Origin: Lysobacter avium
GTDB lineage: Bacteria; Pseudomonadota; Gammaproteobacteria; Xanthomonadales; Xanthomonadaceae
Assembly (NCBI RefSeq): GCF_015209745.1
Contig: NZ_CP063657.1
Location: forward strand, 496,001-560,000
Direction of reading: 5' to 3'
Length of the DNA: 64,000 nt
Positions 21,329 to 32,119 of this stretch are shown here, in pieces. Positions within the stretch are counted from its first letter, which is position 1. Every line of letters begins with the position of its first letter. The translations under genes and the position numbers were made by a program. A model generated the notes under the pieces. It made no database searches, was not told the DNA's origin, and was given only the letters and a program-made list of their open reading frames with translations.

Positions 21329-22245
21329 AGCCGGTCGCCCGCCATCCGCATCCATCCTCGCGACGCCGCAGCAGTGGCGCCGCCTTGCTGCTGGTGCTGT
21401 GGATGATCGTCCTGCTCACCGCGCTGGTGGGCGCATTCGCGATGACGGCCCGGGTGGAGCACCTGCAGGGCCAGGTCCTGGCCCGCGGCATGAACGCCCA
21501 GGCCGCCGCGCGCGCCGGGCTGGAGTACGCGCTGCATCGTCTGGCCCAGCCCGATCCGCGGGTGCAGTGGCAGCCCGACGGCCGCCCCTATGAGTGGGAA
21601 TACCACGGTGCGCAGGTGCAGGTGCGGATCATTGCCGAAGGTGGCAAGGTCGACCTCAACCAGAGTGATGCGACGCTGCTGGCCGGACTGCTGCGGGCAC
21701 TGGGCAGCGATCCGGGCGAGGCGACGCGCCTGGCCGGGGCAATCATCGACTGGCGCGACCCCGATTCGCTCAGCCAGCCCGCGGGCGGCGCGGAGGACGC
21801 CGACTACGCCGCCGCCGGCCGCGCCTACGGCGCCAAGGACGCCGAGTTTGAAAGCATTGCCGAACTGGAACAGGTGTTGGGCTTCACCCCCGCGCTGTAT
21901 GCGAAGATCGCCCCGCACGTAACGGTCCACAGCCGTTCGCCGCGCCCCGACCGCGCGTTCGCGACCGCTCCGGTCCTGGATGCCATGGGGATGGACGGCG
22001 AGCGGATCGTCGCCGGTCGCGGCGTCGTCGATCCCGCGACCGGACTGCCGCTGGTCGGGGGAGGCGCGTTGCCCTCTCTGGGCGGCGGTCCGGCAGCGGG
22101 CGGAACGTATAGTATCGACAGCCGCGCGCAGCTGGCAGACGGCCGCCAGTCACTGTTACGCGCCGTCGTGCAGACCAATGCCCCCACGGGTCTGGGCGCG
22201 GCCTACACCACGTTGCATTGGGAAGAGGGAGCTTCGCCACGATGA
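21325..22245 (+). CDS. gspK: Minor pseudopilin GspK
   Basis: A 306-residue protein that caps the pseudopilus. As in other GspK proteins the cleavage site lacks the usual TLIE form: a basic leader ends in RRRSSG before AALLLVLWMIVLL, and position +5 is not glutamate. The alpha-domain insert follows (VDLNQSDATLLAGLLRALG, then IIDWRDPD), typical of the family. The GTG start at 21325 overlaps the gspJ stop as GTGA. The stop overlaps the gspL ATG. Confidence 0.88.
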   Translation: MKPVARHPHPSSRRRSSGAALLLVLWMIVLLTALVGAFAMTARVEHLQGQVLARGMNAQAAARAGLEYALHRLAQPDPRVQWQPDGRPYEWEYHGAQVQVRIIAEGGKVDLNQSDATLLAGLLRALGSDPGEATRLAGAIIDWRDPDSLSQPAGGAEDADYAAAGRAYGAKDAEFESIAELEQVLGFTPALYAKIAPHVTVHSRSPRPDRAFATAPVLDAMGMDGERIVAGRGVVDPATGLPLVGGGALPSLGGGPAAGGTYSIDSRAQLADGRQSLLRAVVQTNAPTGLGAAYTTLHWEEGASPR

Positions 22246-23420
22246 GCCAGCCGGGTTCCACCTTCGGCGACCGCCTGGGGCGCATGGGAATGCGCGCGGT
22301 GCCGGGCGTGGGCGGCTATCTGGTGTGGTGGTTCCGGTCGCTGGCCGCCTGGTTGCCGCCGGCGTTGCGCCAGGCCCTGGGATTCGGCCGCGGTCGCGTA
22401 CTGCTCCAGGTCGACGCGGACGAAATGCAGCTGCGCCGGCAACGCGATGACGCGCTGATCGACATGGCGCGGGTCCCTTTGCCGCCGCTGGTCGCCCGCT
22501 CCCATGCCGATGGCGATGCGCTGGGGTCCTTGCTGGGGCCACGCCTGGCCGAGCTTCCGCGCTGGCTGATGCTGCCCGCCGCCAGCAGCCTGTCACGGCG
22601 CATGAGTCTTCCCGGCAGTGCCCTGGAGCGCTTGCGCGACGTCGTCGGTTTCGAGATCGACCGGCAGACACCGTTCACCCCCGATGCCGTCGCCTTCGAT
22701 GCGAGCGTGCGTGGGCGCCGGGAAGGTGACGGGCAGCTCGATGTGGAGCTGGTGGTGGTCCCGCGGCAGCTGTTGGAGGATCAGCGCACGGCGCTGGGCC
22801 CACTCGCGTCCGAGCTGGCCGGGATCGACGTGGCCGGCGCGGACGGTGCGCCCCTCGGGGTCAACCTGCTGGCACCGGCGGATCGCCGGCAACGACGGGA
22901 TCCGGCGGCCACCTGGAACATCGTGCTCGCAGTCGTTGCATTGCTCGCGGTGCTGGCATTGATGTGGCAACTGCTGGAGAACCGCCGCAGTGCCGCGGAG
23001 GCGCTCGAGCAGACCATCGCCAGCCAGGCGGAGTCGGGTCGGCGCGCCGCTGTGCAACGCCAGCGACTGGGCGCCTTGCTGGAGGGACAGGTTTTCCTGG
23101 ACCGGCTGCGGGCGGAACGCGCGCCGGCCACCGAGATCCTCGATGAACTCAGCCGCCGCCTGCCCGACTCCACCTACCTGGAAAAACTCTCCATCAACGG
23201 CGACCAGCTGATGCTGATCGGACTGAGCACGAAGGCGGCTGCGCTGATTGGCGAGCTGCAGGGCGCCGAGCAGTGGCGATCGCCGGCACTCGCCGGAGCG
23301 CTGCAGCCTGATCCCGAGAGCGGTCGCGACCGCTTCACCCTGACTGCCAACCTTGCCTCTGCCGCGGCAACCACGGCTCCCGCGGAGGCCGCCGATGCGC
23401 CTGCACAATCCGGTCGCTGA
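22242..23420 (+). CDS. gspL: Type II secretion protein GspL (PilN-like domain)
   Basis: A 392-residue bitopic inner-membrane protein that links the ATPase GspE to the periplasmic components. It has a cytoplasmic actin-like/PilM-type half (residues 50-210), one membrane segment near 226-246 (NIVLAVVALLAVLALMW), a coiled-coil stretch (ENRRSAAEALEQTIASQ), and a periplasmic PilN-like domain with the sequence LDELSRRLPDSTYLEKLSI. The ATG at 22242 overlaps the gspK stop by four bases and has GGAAGAGGG upstream. Its 3' end overlaps gspM by 26 bases. Confidence 0.86.
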   Translation: MSQPGSTFGDRLGRMGMRAVPGVGGYLVWWFRSLAAWLPPALRQALGFGRGRVLLQVDADEMQLRRQRDDALIDMARVPLPPLVARSHADGDALGSLLGPRLAELPRWLMLPAASSLSRRMSLPGSALERLRDVVGFEIDRQTPFTPDAVAFDASVRGRREGDGQLDVELVVVPRQLLEDQRTALGPLASELAGIDVAGADGAPLGVNLLAPADRRQRRDPAATWNIVLAVVALLAVLALMWQLLENRRSAAEALEQTIASQAESGRRAAVQRQRLGALLEGQVFLDRLRAERAPATEILDELSRRLPDSTYLEKLSINGDQLMLIGLSTKAAALIGELQGAEQWRSPALAGALQPDPESGRDRFTLTANLASAAATTAPAEAADAPAQSGR

Positions 23421-24039
23421 AGCGCCAACGCGGCGCGACCGGTGGCTGGCGGCGGGCCTGCTGCTGCTGGTACTGGCGTTCGCGTACGGCGTACTGGTAC
23501 ATCCGTGGTGGACCGTGCCGATGCGCGAGGCTGACGCGCGGATCGAGTCCCTGCAGCAACGCGAGCTGCGCCTGCGGATGCAGTTGCAGCAGGCGCCCCA
23601 GGTGGCCGAGCGCCTGCACCAGCTCAGGCAACAGCAGGAGGGCGTGCCGGGCTTCCTGCCCGAGGCGAATCCGGAACTGGCCACGGCAAGCCTGATCCAG
23701 CGCCTGGAAACGGTCGTTGCCGAGGCGAGCCCGGGCAACCGCAGTTGCGCCATCACCAACCGCTCGCCGCTGGACTCCGACAACCGCCAATCCTATCGCC
23801 GGGTGGTCGCCCAGGTCCGCCTGCGCTGCGGCACGCCCGAGTTGAGCCGGGTGCTGTACCTGTTGGAAAGCGGCAGCCCGCGACTGTTCGTGGACAACCT
23901 CAACATCCTGACCCAGGCGGCCTACCTGAGTTCCCGCGAGGCGACGGGTAGCGGTGGACTGGATGTGTCCTTCGATCTGCAAGGCTATCTGTTGCCGCTC
24001 GAGGCGCCACCGCCTGCCGGAGTGACCGATGCGCGTTGA
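23395..24039 (+). CDS. gspM: Type II secretion protein GspM
   Basis: A 214-residue bitopic inner-membrane protein that stabilises GspL in the platform. One membrane segment (WLAAGLLLLVLAFAYGVLVHP) is followed by a Gln/Arg/Leu-rich coiled coil (residues about 55-85) and a ferredoxin-like periplasmic domain of the GspM/PilO type. Two cysteines (RSCAITN and LRCGTP) may pair. The ATG at 23395 begins inside the last 26 bases of gspL in another frame, which indicates coupling. Confidence 0.85.
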   Translation: MRLHNPVAEAPTRRDRWLAAGLLLLVLAFAYGVLVHPWWTVPMREADARIESLQQRELRLRMQLQQAPQVAERLHQLRQQQEGVPGFLPEANPELATASLIQRLETVVAEASPGNRSCAITNRSPLDSDNRQSYRRVVAQVRLRCGTPELSRVLYLLESGSPRLFVDNLNILTQAAYLSSREATGSGGLDVSFDLQGYLLPLEAPPPAGVTDAR

Positions 24040-24814
24040 CGATCCGGGTCCCCGCACGTGGTTGTTGGCGGGCGTTGCCGGCTGGGCGCTGCTGGTCTGG
24101 TTGCTGGCCGTGGCCGGGATGGGCGGGCGGGTCACCATGCTCGCCGACGATTCGGACATGCTGATAGCGCTGCCACAGATCGTCAGCGCGCAGCCCGCGC
24201 TCGGTCCGCCTGGGCAGTACCAGGCCATTGCCGATCGGCCCCTGTTTGCCAGTGACCGCAGTCCCCATCCTTTCTTCCTGGAAGGCGGCGACGAGGAGAC
24301 TCCCAGCGAAGAGTTCGACTATGTGCTTACCAGTGTCCTGATCACCCCGGCCACCCGACTGGCGATCGTCCGCCGGCGGGAAGGCGGGGACCCGGTGCGA
24401 GTGAAGCTGGATGAACCGCTTGCGCAGTCGGCGTGGCGGCTGGTGGAACTGACGCCACGCGGCGCGGTGTTTGACGGACCCCAGGGGCGACGCAACCTGG
24501 ATCTGGCGGTGTTCGACGGCCACGGCGGTGAACAGACCAGCGCTGCGCTGGAGGCGGGACACGCTCCAGCGCCGGCCGATCCCCGCGCGGCACGGGCACC
24601 GGAGGAAGCGCAAGGCGCGCCGCCAGCCCCGAGGCCGCGGCCGGAACGTCGACCTGATCCAGCAAGCCTGGGCAGCGACGCGCTCCCGGCGCAACAGGAC
24701 GCCGACTCCGCAGAGCCCGCCAACAAGGCAGCCGAGCCGGCGCAGGCCCAGATGGATTCGATCCGCCAGCGGATTGAAGCCCGCCGCGCGGCGCTGCGCA
24801 AAGACGAAATGTAG
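24029..24814 (+). CDS. gspN: Type II secretion protein GspN (XpsN), GspC-like
   Basis: A 261-residue bitopic protein at the position of xpsN in Xanthomonas, where XpsN bridges the GspL-GspM pair to the secretin and takes over the role of GspC. An N-terminal membrane segment (WLLAGVAGWALLVWLLAVAG) is followed by an HR-like domain with RPLFASDRSPHPF and YVLTSVLITPATRLAIVRR, and a long Pro/Ala/Glu-rich tail ending in a charged helix (MDSIRQRIEARRAALRK). It overlaps gspM by 11 bases and precedes gspD by 28 bp. No separate gspC occurs in the cluster. Confidence 0.85.
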   Translation: MRVDDPGPRTWLLAGVAGWALLVWLLAVAGMGGRVTMLADDSDMLIALPQIVSAQPALGPPGQYQAIADRPLFASDRSPHPFFLEGGDEETPSEEFDYVLTSVLITPATRLAIVRRREGGDPVRVKLDEPLAQSAWRLVELTPRGAVFDGPQGRRNLDLAVFDGHGGEQTSAALEAGHAPAPADPRAARAPEEAQGAPPAPRPRPERRPDPASLGSDALPAQQDADSAEPANKAAEPAQAQMDSIRQRIEARRAALRKDEM

Positions 24815-24842
24815 CCACTGACGTTCCAATAGAGTGCACGCA

Positions 24843-27098
24843 ATGAAGCAATACGCCACCGATATCTCCATCGCGACGTCACCCCCGCGTCGCCCATGGC
24901 CGGCCAGCAGGCGGCTGCGCACGCTTGTCGCCGCCCTGGTGGCGCTGGCGTTGCTGGCCGCGTGTGCCAGTGCGCCGGTGCCCAGCATCCGCCGCGATGC
25001 GGTGCCGCGCACCGCCGATCAGGCAACCCGGCCGGGCGCCGACGGCGTGCAGACGCATGCGCTGGGCAGCGTGTCGAACGTGGAGCCCGACCGGGGCGGA
25101 CCCCGCCCGCAGATCCGGCGTGGCACCGGACGCTTCATCGACACCACGATCGCCAATTCACGTCCCCCGGGGCTGCCGGCCACCACGGGCGAGGCGACCT
25201 TCAACTTCGAGGGCGAATCGCTGCATGCCGTGGTCAAGGCCATCCTGGGCGACATGCTGGGGCAGAACTACGTCATCGCCCCGGGCGTGCAGGGCACCGT
25301 CACCCTCGCAACCCCCAAACCGGTCAGTGCCGCCGAGGCGATCAACCTGCTCGACCAGGTGCTGGGTTGGAACAACGCGCGCATGATCTACAGCGGTGGG
25401 CGCTACAACGTCGTCGCCGCGGACCAGCCGCTCGCCGGCACGGTGGCACCGCGCGCCGGCGGCGCTGCCAGCGCGCGCGGTTTCGAACTGCGTACCGTGC
25501 CGCTGCGCTACGTCTCCGCCGAGGAGATGAAGAAGATCCTCGAGCCCTACGCACGGCCCAACGCGATCGTCGACACGGATGCCTCCCGCAACGTGATCAC
25601 CGTCGGCGGCACCCGCGCCGAGCTGCAGAACTACCTCCGCACGATCGAGATCTTCGACGTCGACTGGCTGGCGGGCATGTCGGTGGGCGTCTACCCGCTG
25701 CAGTCGGGCAAGGCCGTGCGCGTGGTGGAGGACCTGGAGAAGGTGTTCGGCCAGGAAAGCAAGTCACCCGTGGCCGGGATGTTCCGGTTCATGCCGCTGG
25801 AGGGTACCAATGCGGTGATGGTGATCACCTCCCAGCCTGCCTACCTGGACGAGATCCAGCAATGGCTGGACCGCATCGATGGCGCAGGCGGTGCGGTGCA
25901 GCTGTACTCCTACCAGCTCAAGTACATCAAGGCGCGTGACCTCGCCGACCGCCTGGCGGAAGTCTTCGGCGGCTCGTCCGGTGGGGGTGACAGCGGCGGC
26001 GGCGATCGCGGCCCGAGCCTGATGCCTGGCCTGGATTCCGCCGAAATCACCTCCGGCGAAGACGGCTCCAGCATGGGCTTTGGCGACAAGGGTGGCAGCA
26101 GCGGTGGCAGCGGGGGCGCAAGCCTGTCCCTGGGGAGCACCCGCAGCGGCAACGCCAGCGTGTCGCTGGAGATCGGCGGCGACAAGGTCGGCGTCTCGGC
26201 GGTGGAGGAGACCAACGCCCTGCTGGTGCGTTCCACCCCGCAGGCCTGGCAGTCGATCCGCGACGTGATCGGCCAGCTGGACGTGATGCCGATGCAGGTC
26301 CACATCGAAGCCCAGGTGGTCGAAGTGCAGCTGTCGGGCGAGCTGGAGTACGGCGTCAACTGGTTCTTCGAGAACGCGGTCACTGACAACGACCTGCCCA
26401 GCGCGCTCGGTCGCACCACCTGGAGCACGCTGGCGGGCAGCGTCGGCGATGCAAAGGGAACAGCCGGCGGCCTGGCATGGACGTTCCTGGGCCGCAACGC
26501 GGCGGCGGTGATCAAGGCCCTGGATTCGGTGACCGACGTCAACATGCTGCAGACCCCGTCGGTGGTGGTGCGCAACAACGCCGAGGCGACCTTCAACGTG
26601 GGCAGCCGCATCCCGGTGTCCTCGGTGACGGTCAATCCCGGCCTCGGCAACGACACCAGCTACAGCCAGGTCCAGTATCTGGACACGGGCGTGATCCTGA
26701 CGGTGCGCCCGCGCATCACCAAGGACGGCATGGTGTTCCTGGACATCGTGCAGGAGGTCAGCGCGCCAGGCGGGGAGCCGGACCGGTTCGGCAACGTGCG
26801 CATCGACACCCGAAAGCTGAAGACCGAGGCGGCGATCCAGAGCGGCGACACCGTGATGCTGGCCGGCCTGATCCGCGACAGCGCGGCGCGCGGGTCGCGC
26901 GGCTTCCCCGGACTGAACCGGATTCCGGTGCTGGGCGGCCTGTTCGGTACCCAGAGCTCGGTAACGCGGCGCGAGGAGACCATCGTCCTGCTGACACCCA
27001 AGATCATCCGCGACCCCAACGAGGCGCGCGAGCTGACCGACGAGTACGGCCGCCGCTTCCGCGCGCTGCAGCCCCTGCGGGCGCCGGCACGGCCGTGA
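24843..27098 (+). CDS. gspD: Type II secretion secretin GspD (lipoprotein type)
   Basis: A 751-residue outer-membrane channel. Unlike enterobacterial GspD it is a lipoprotein: a long signal with lipobox LLAAC (Cys41), as known for XpsD. The N0 domain (FNFEGESLHAVVKAILGDML) and N1-N3 domains follow; the N3 domain carries a Gly/Ser-rich insert at about 376-426. The secretin core ends with the signature region VGSRIPVSS, GVILTVRPRIT and the closing block GLNRIPVLGGLFG. The ATG at 24843 is used; a GTG at 24834 is also possible. It is the last structural gene of the Xps operon. Confidence 0.95.
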   Translation: MKQYATDISIATSPPRRPWPASRRLRTLVAALVALALLAACASAPVPSIRRDAVPRTADQATRPGADGVQTHALGSVSNVEPDRGGPRPQIRRGTGRFIDTTIANSRPPGLPATTGEATFNFEGESLHAVVKAILGDMLGQNYVIAPGVQGTVTLATPKPVSAAEAINLLDQVLGWNNARMIYSGGRYNVVAADQPLAGTVAPRAGGAASARGFELRTVPLRYVSAEEMKKILEPYARPNAIVDTDASRNVITVGGTRAELQNYLRTIEIFDVDWLAGMSVGVYPLQSGKAVRVVEDLEKVFGQESKSPVAGMFRFMPLEGTNAVMVITSQPAYLDEIQQWLDRIDGAGGAVQLYSYQLKYIKARDLADRLAEVFGGSSGGGDSGGGDRGPSLMPGLDSAEITSGEDGSSMGFGDKGGSSGGSGGASLSLGSTRSGNASVSLEIGGDKVGVSAVEETNALLVRSTPQAWQSIRDVIGQLDVMPMQVHIEAQVVEVQLSGELEYGVNWFFENAVTDNDLPSALGRTTWSTLAGSVGDAKGTAGGLAWTFLGRNAAAVIKALDSVTDVNMLQTPSVVVRNNAEATFNVGSRIPVSSVTVNPGLGNDTSYSQVQYLDTGVILTVRPRITKDGMVFLDIVQEVSAPGGEPDRFGNVRIDTRKLKTEAAIQSGDTVMLAGLIRDSAARGSRGFPGLNRIPVLGGLFGTQSSVTRREETIVLLTPKIIRDPNEARELTDEYGRRFRALQPLRAPARP

Positions 27099-27181
27099 TG
27101 CCCGCGCGCCGGCTGGCCCGGTTGCCGGTGCCGCCGGCTGCGACGCTGCCAGGCGCCCCGTACGTCGCCGCGCATGGCTGA
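27098..27181 (+). CDS. Possible 27-codon coupled open frame after gspD
   Basis: The gspD stop TGA (27096-27098) overlaps an ATG (27098-27100) that opens a 27-codon frame (MPARRLARLPVPPAATL and so on) closing at TGA 27179-27181, inside the start region of the glycosyltransferase gene. The arrangement would let ribosomes pass from gspD to the next gene. The peptide has no recognisable domain and may simply be a translated spacer. Confidence 0.3.
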   Translation: MPARRLARLPVPPAATLPGAPYVAAHG

Positions 27182-27194
27182 GGACTCGACGCCG

Positions 27195-28091
27195 ATGGAC
27201 GCCGACATCGGCGTGGTGGTGGTCAGCTATCAGAGCCTGGCCACCATCGATGACTGCCTGGCGCGGTTGCGCGACGCCGTCGGCGTGGCGGCGATCCGGG
27301 TGGTCGACAACGACTCCACCGACGGCACGGTGGCAGTGATCCAGCGCCACGCCGTGGCCGATCCACGCGTCCAGTTCATCGCCAACCCCGACAACGCCGG
27401 CTTCGGGATGGCCTGCAACCAGGGCGCCGCGGCGATCGCCGCGCAGGCGCCGTCCTGTCGCTGGCTGGCCTTCGTCAATCCCGATGCGTTGGTGGAGGTC
27501 GACACCCTGTCGCGCCTGCGTCAGCTTGCGCTGCAACGCCGTGCCGCCGGTGTCGACGTCCTGCTGGGCGTCGATCTGGTCGACGAGGCCGGAACCCGTG
27601 ACCCCGCCGCCCGCCGCCGCGCCCCGGATTTCCTTGCGATGCTCGGTGGGTTCGCGGCCGGGCTGCGCGGACGCCGGCCCGGGTCGCGCGCCGCTTTGGC
27701 GATCCAGCCTGACGACGGGGCCGAGTTGCAGCCGGTGGAAGCGATTTCCGGCGCCCTGATGTTCCTCGCGCGGGCGCGCTTCGAGCGCATTGGCGGCTTC
27801 GACGAGGCGTATCGCCTGCACGCGGAGGATCTGGACCTGTGCCGCCGGCTGGCCGCCGATGGCGTCGAGCTCGCGGTCGCGAACCGGGTGCGGGTCGTGC
27901 ACGTGCGCGGGGTTTCCAGCCGCTCCAACCCCTGGTTCGTGGAATGGCACAAGCACCGCGGGCTGTGGCGTTACTTCCGCAAGTTCGAGGCCGCCCAGCG
28001 TGGCGTTGGCGTGCGCGCGCTGGTGTTTGCCCTTATCTGGGCGCGGTTTCCGTTCGCGGTGGTCGGGGCCCTGCTGCGCAGCAGGGCCTGA
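27195..28091 (+). CDS. GT2 family glycosyltransferase (rhamnosyltransferase-like)
   Basis: A 298-residue GT-A glycosyltransferase. It shows the family 2 start DIGVVVVSYQS, the nucleotide-binding VVDNDSTDGT, NPDNAGFGMACNQG and the metal-site block FVNPDALVEVD, followed by ISGALMFLARARFERIGGFDE and HAEDLDLCRRL, a combination typical of WbbL-like rhamnosyltransferases. The C-terminus is basic with a hydrophobic stretch (ALVFALIWARFPFAVVGALL) that may sit on the membrane. ATG 27195 has GAGGA nine bases upstream; ATG 27174 is an alternative start. It follows gspD on the same strand and ends 3 bp from convergent pyrF. The acceptor is unknown. Confidence 0.82.
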   Translation: MDADIGVVVVSYQSLATIDDCLARLRDAVGVAAIRVVDNDSTDGTVAVIQRHAVADPRVQFIANPDNAGFGMACNQGAAAIAAQAPSCRWLAFVNPDALVEVDTLSRLRQLALQRRAAGVDVLLGVDLVDEAGTRDPAARRRAPDFLAMLGGFAAGLRGRRPGSRAALAIQPDDGAELQPVEAISGALMFLARARFERIGGFDEAYRLHAEDLDLCRRLAADGVELAVANRVRVVHVRGVSSRSNPWFVEWHKHRGLWRYFRKFEAAQRGVGVRALVFALIWARFPFAVVGALLRSRA

Positions 28092-28094
28092 ACC

Positions 28095-28922
28095 TCAGCG
28101 ATAGCGGTTGATCTGCTCGCGCAGCGTGCGTGCCGCGGCGGCCGCCGCATCGGCGAAGTCATCCCCGACCGAGGCGTACAGCACCGCGCGCGAGGAGCTG
28201 ACGACCAGTCCGCTGCCATCGTCGGTACGCGCGTTGCTGACCACCGCCTCCACGTCGCCGCCCTGCGCGCCGACCCCTGGCACCAGGAAGGGCATGTCGC
28301 CGACGATCGCGCGCACCTCACGCAGCTGGCCCGGCCACGTCGCGCCCACCACCAGCATGCAGTTGCCGTGCCCGTTCCAGTCGCGCGAGATCATCTCGGC
28401 AACACACTGGTACAGCGGCCGGGTGCCGCCATCGTGGTTGGCGACCGGCAGGTCCTGCAGATCGCGAGCGCCGGGATTGGAGGTGCGGCACAGGATCACC
28501 ACGCCGCGGTCGGCGCGGTCCAGGAACGGCTGCACCGAGTCACGGCCCAGATAGGGGTTGGCGGTCACCGCATCGGCGCGATAGCGGTCGAACGCTTCGG
28601 TCGCGTAATGCTGCGCGGTGCTCCCGATGTCGCCGCGCTTGGAATCCAGGATCACCGGGATTCCCGGGTGGCGCTCGTGGATGTGGTCGATCACCCGTTG
28701 CAGCGCGTCTTCGGCACCCAGCGCGGCAAAGTGGGCGATCTGCGGCTTGAACGCGCAGACGTGCTCGGCGGTGGCATCAACGATGTCGCGGCAGAAATGG
28801 AACGCCGCATCGGGGTCATCGGCGAAGCGCGCCGGGAACCTGGACGGCTCCGGATCCAGCCCAACACAGACCAGCGAATCGGCCGCGGTCCAGCGCTGCC
28901 GCAGTGCCTGCATGAAGCCCAT
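28095..28922 (-). CDS. pyrF: Orotidine 5'-phosphate decarboxylase (type 2)
   Basis: A 275-residue cytosolic enzyme for the last step of UMP synthesis. It belongs to the longer type 2 family, recognised by VCVGLDPEPSRFP at the start, the catalytic block ILDSKRGDIGSTA (the D-x-K-x4-D charge network) and FLVPGVGAQGGD at the phosphate-binding end. Length fits that family (about 270). It lies downstream of ettA on the minus strand with 85 bp between, containing a GC hairpin, and converges on the glycosyltransferase gene. Confidence 0.95.
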   Translation of the reverse strand: MGFMQALRQRWTAADSLVCVGLDPEPSRFPARFADDPDAAFHFCRDIVDATAEHVCAFKPQIAHFAALGAEDALQRVIDHIHERHPGIPVILDSKRGDIGSTAQHYATEAFDRYRADAVTANPYLGRDSVQPFLDRADRGVVILCRTSNPGARDLQDLPVANHDGGTRPLYQCVAEMISRDWNGHGNCMLVVGATWPGQLREVRAIVGDMPFLVPGVGAQGGDVEAVVSNARTDDGSGLVVSSSRAVLYASVGDDFADAAAAAARTLREQINRYR

Positions 28923-28950
28923 CGTCCTCTCCTGGTGTCGGTGCGCGCAC

Positions 28951-28969
28951 GCCCACCCGCGCGGTGGGC
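28951..28969. repeat. Perfect hairpin between ettA and pyrF
   Basis: GCCCACC (28951-28957) and its inverse complement GGTGGGC (28963-28969) enclose a CGCGC loop. No T-run follows on either strand, so it is at best a weak terminator or a processing structure between two minus-strand genes. Nearby, GCGCTTACTTC occurs twice in tandem just beyond the ettA stop. Confidence 0.4.
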
Positions 28970-29007
28970 ATGCGGGTGCGTGCTTTCGTGCGCTTACTTC
29001 TGCGCGC

Positions 29008-30675
<1,668 letters not shown>

Positions 30676-30742
30676 GGGATGCTCCGCAGGCAGGCGGCCG
30701 TGCCCGATAACGGGCAAGGCGATGGAAAAGGATTAGCCGGCC

Positions 30743-30748
30743 ATTATC
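30743..30748 (-). promoter_or_regulatory. Possible -10 element of ettA
   Basis: On the minus strand GATAAT occupies 30748-30743, five of six matches to the sigma-70 -10 consensus, placing transcription start about 60 bases before the ettA ATG. The -35 position (near TGCAAA) is poor, so this is tentative. Confidence 0.3.
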
Positions 30749-30862
30749 GCGCATCTACAGGTGTTTTGCAGGGTCGGCAATCCCTGCCGGTCAGCTTCGC
30801 CCGTCGCGTGCGGCGGAGGCTAAACTGGGCGACTTCCTCCCTCATCCGCTCCTGGAGTGACC

Positions 30863-32116
30863 ATGTTCCCGCGCGACGCAAGCATCGAAGGTTTTGACCC
30901 CGAACTCGCCCAGGCCATCGCCGACGAGAACCGCCGCCAGGAAGACCACGTCGAGCTGATCGCCAGCGAGAACTACGCCAGCCCGCGGGTGATGGAAGCG
31001 CAGGGCAGCCAGCTGACCAACAAGTACGCCGAGGGCTACCCCGGCAAGCGCTATTACGGCGGCTGCGAGTTTGTCGACATCGCCGAGCAACTGGCGATCG
31101 ACCGGCTGAAGGAACTGTTTGGCGCCGACTACGCCAACGTGCAGCCTCACTCGGGTTCACAGGCCAACCAGGCGGTGTATTTCTCGCTGCTGCAGCCCGG
31201 TGATACGGTGCTGGGCATGAGCCTGGCCCACGGTGGCCACCTCACCCACGGGGCCAAGGTCAACATCAGCGGCAAGCTGTTCAACATCGTCCAGTACGGC
31301 GTCGATGACGCGGGAATGATCGATTACGACGAGATGGAGCGGCTGGCCCTTGAGCACAAGCCGAAGATGCTGATCGGCGGTTTCAGTGCCTACTCGCAGG
31401 TGGTGGACTGGGCGCGGATGCGCGAGATCGCCGACAAGGTGGGCGCGATCTTCTTCGTCGACATGGCCCACGTGGCCGGACTGATCGCCGCCGGCGTGTA
31501 CCCCAACCCGCTGCCGCACGCGCACGTGGTGACCTCGACGACCCACAAGACCCTGCGCGGCCCGCGCGGCGGAATCATCCTGGCCAAGAACCCGAGCGAG
31601 GACCTGGTCAAGAAGCTGCAGAGCATCGTCTTCCCCGGCCTGCAGGGCGGCCCGCTGATGCACGTCATCGCGGCCAAGGCGGTGGCCTTCAAGGAAGCGC
31701 TGGAGCCGGAGTTCAAGGCCTACCAGCAACAGGTGGTCAAGAACGCCCAGGCGATGGCGGAAACCATCATCCACCGCGGCTACAAGATCGTCTCCGGCGG
31801 CACGAAGAACCACCTGATGCTGATCGACATGATCGGCAAGGGCATCACCGGCAAGGACGCGGAGGCGGCGCTGGGCAAGGCCCACATCACCGTCAACAAG
31901 AACGCGGTGCCCAACGACCCGGCCAAGCCGTTCGTGACCTCGGGCCTGCGCATCGGCACCCCGGCGGTGACCACCCGCGGCTACCGCGAGCCGGACTGCG
32001 TCGCCCTGGCCAACTGGATCTGCGACGTGCTCGACAACCCCAACGACGAGCAGGTCATCGCCGCGGTGCGTGAAAACGTCACCAGGCAGTGCGCCCAGTT
32101 CCCGGTCTACGGCTGA
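30863..32116 (+). CDS. glyA: Serine hydroxymethyltransferase
   Basis: A 417-residue PLP enzyme interconverting serine and glycine while charging tetrahydrofolate, the main one-carbon source. Length equals the E. coli protein. The PLP lysine is in [12 protein letters not shown] (about residue 228) and the family motifs [21 protein letters not shown] and [12 protein letters not shown] are intact. ATG 30863 is preferred to the in-frame GTG 30857 because GGAG lies five bases before the ATG. nrdR starts 3 bp after its stop, so glyA-nrdR-ribD are likely cotranscribed. Confidence 0.98.
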   Translation: MFPRDASIEGFDPELAQAIADENRRQEDHVELIASENYASPRVMEAQGSQLTNKYAEGYPGKRYYGGCEFVDIAEQLAIDRLKELFGADYANVQPHSGSQANQAVYFSLLQPGDTVLGMSLAHGGHLTHGAKVNISGKLFNIVQYGVDDAGMIDYDEMERLALEHKPKMLIGGFSAYSQVVDWARMREIADKVGAIFFVDMAHVAGLIAAGVYPNPLPHAHVVTSTTHKTLRGPRGGIILAKNPSEDLVKKLQSIVFPGLQGGPLMHVIAAKAVAFKEALEPEFKAYQQQVVKNAQAMAETIIHRGYKIVSGGTKNHLMLIDMIGKGITGKDAEAALGKAHITVNKNAVPNDPAKPFVTSGLRIGTPAVTTRGYREPDCVALANWICDVLDNPNDEQVIAAVRENVTRQCAQFPVYG

Positions 32117-32119
32117 GCT

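Noticed and set aside
25764..27956. A 730-residue minus-strand frame opposite gspD and the glycosyltransferase
   Set aside because: It overlaps two genes on the other strand with clear families and has low-complexity His/Gln/Arg composition.
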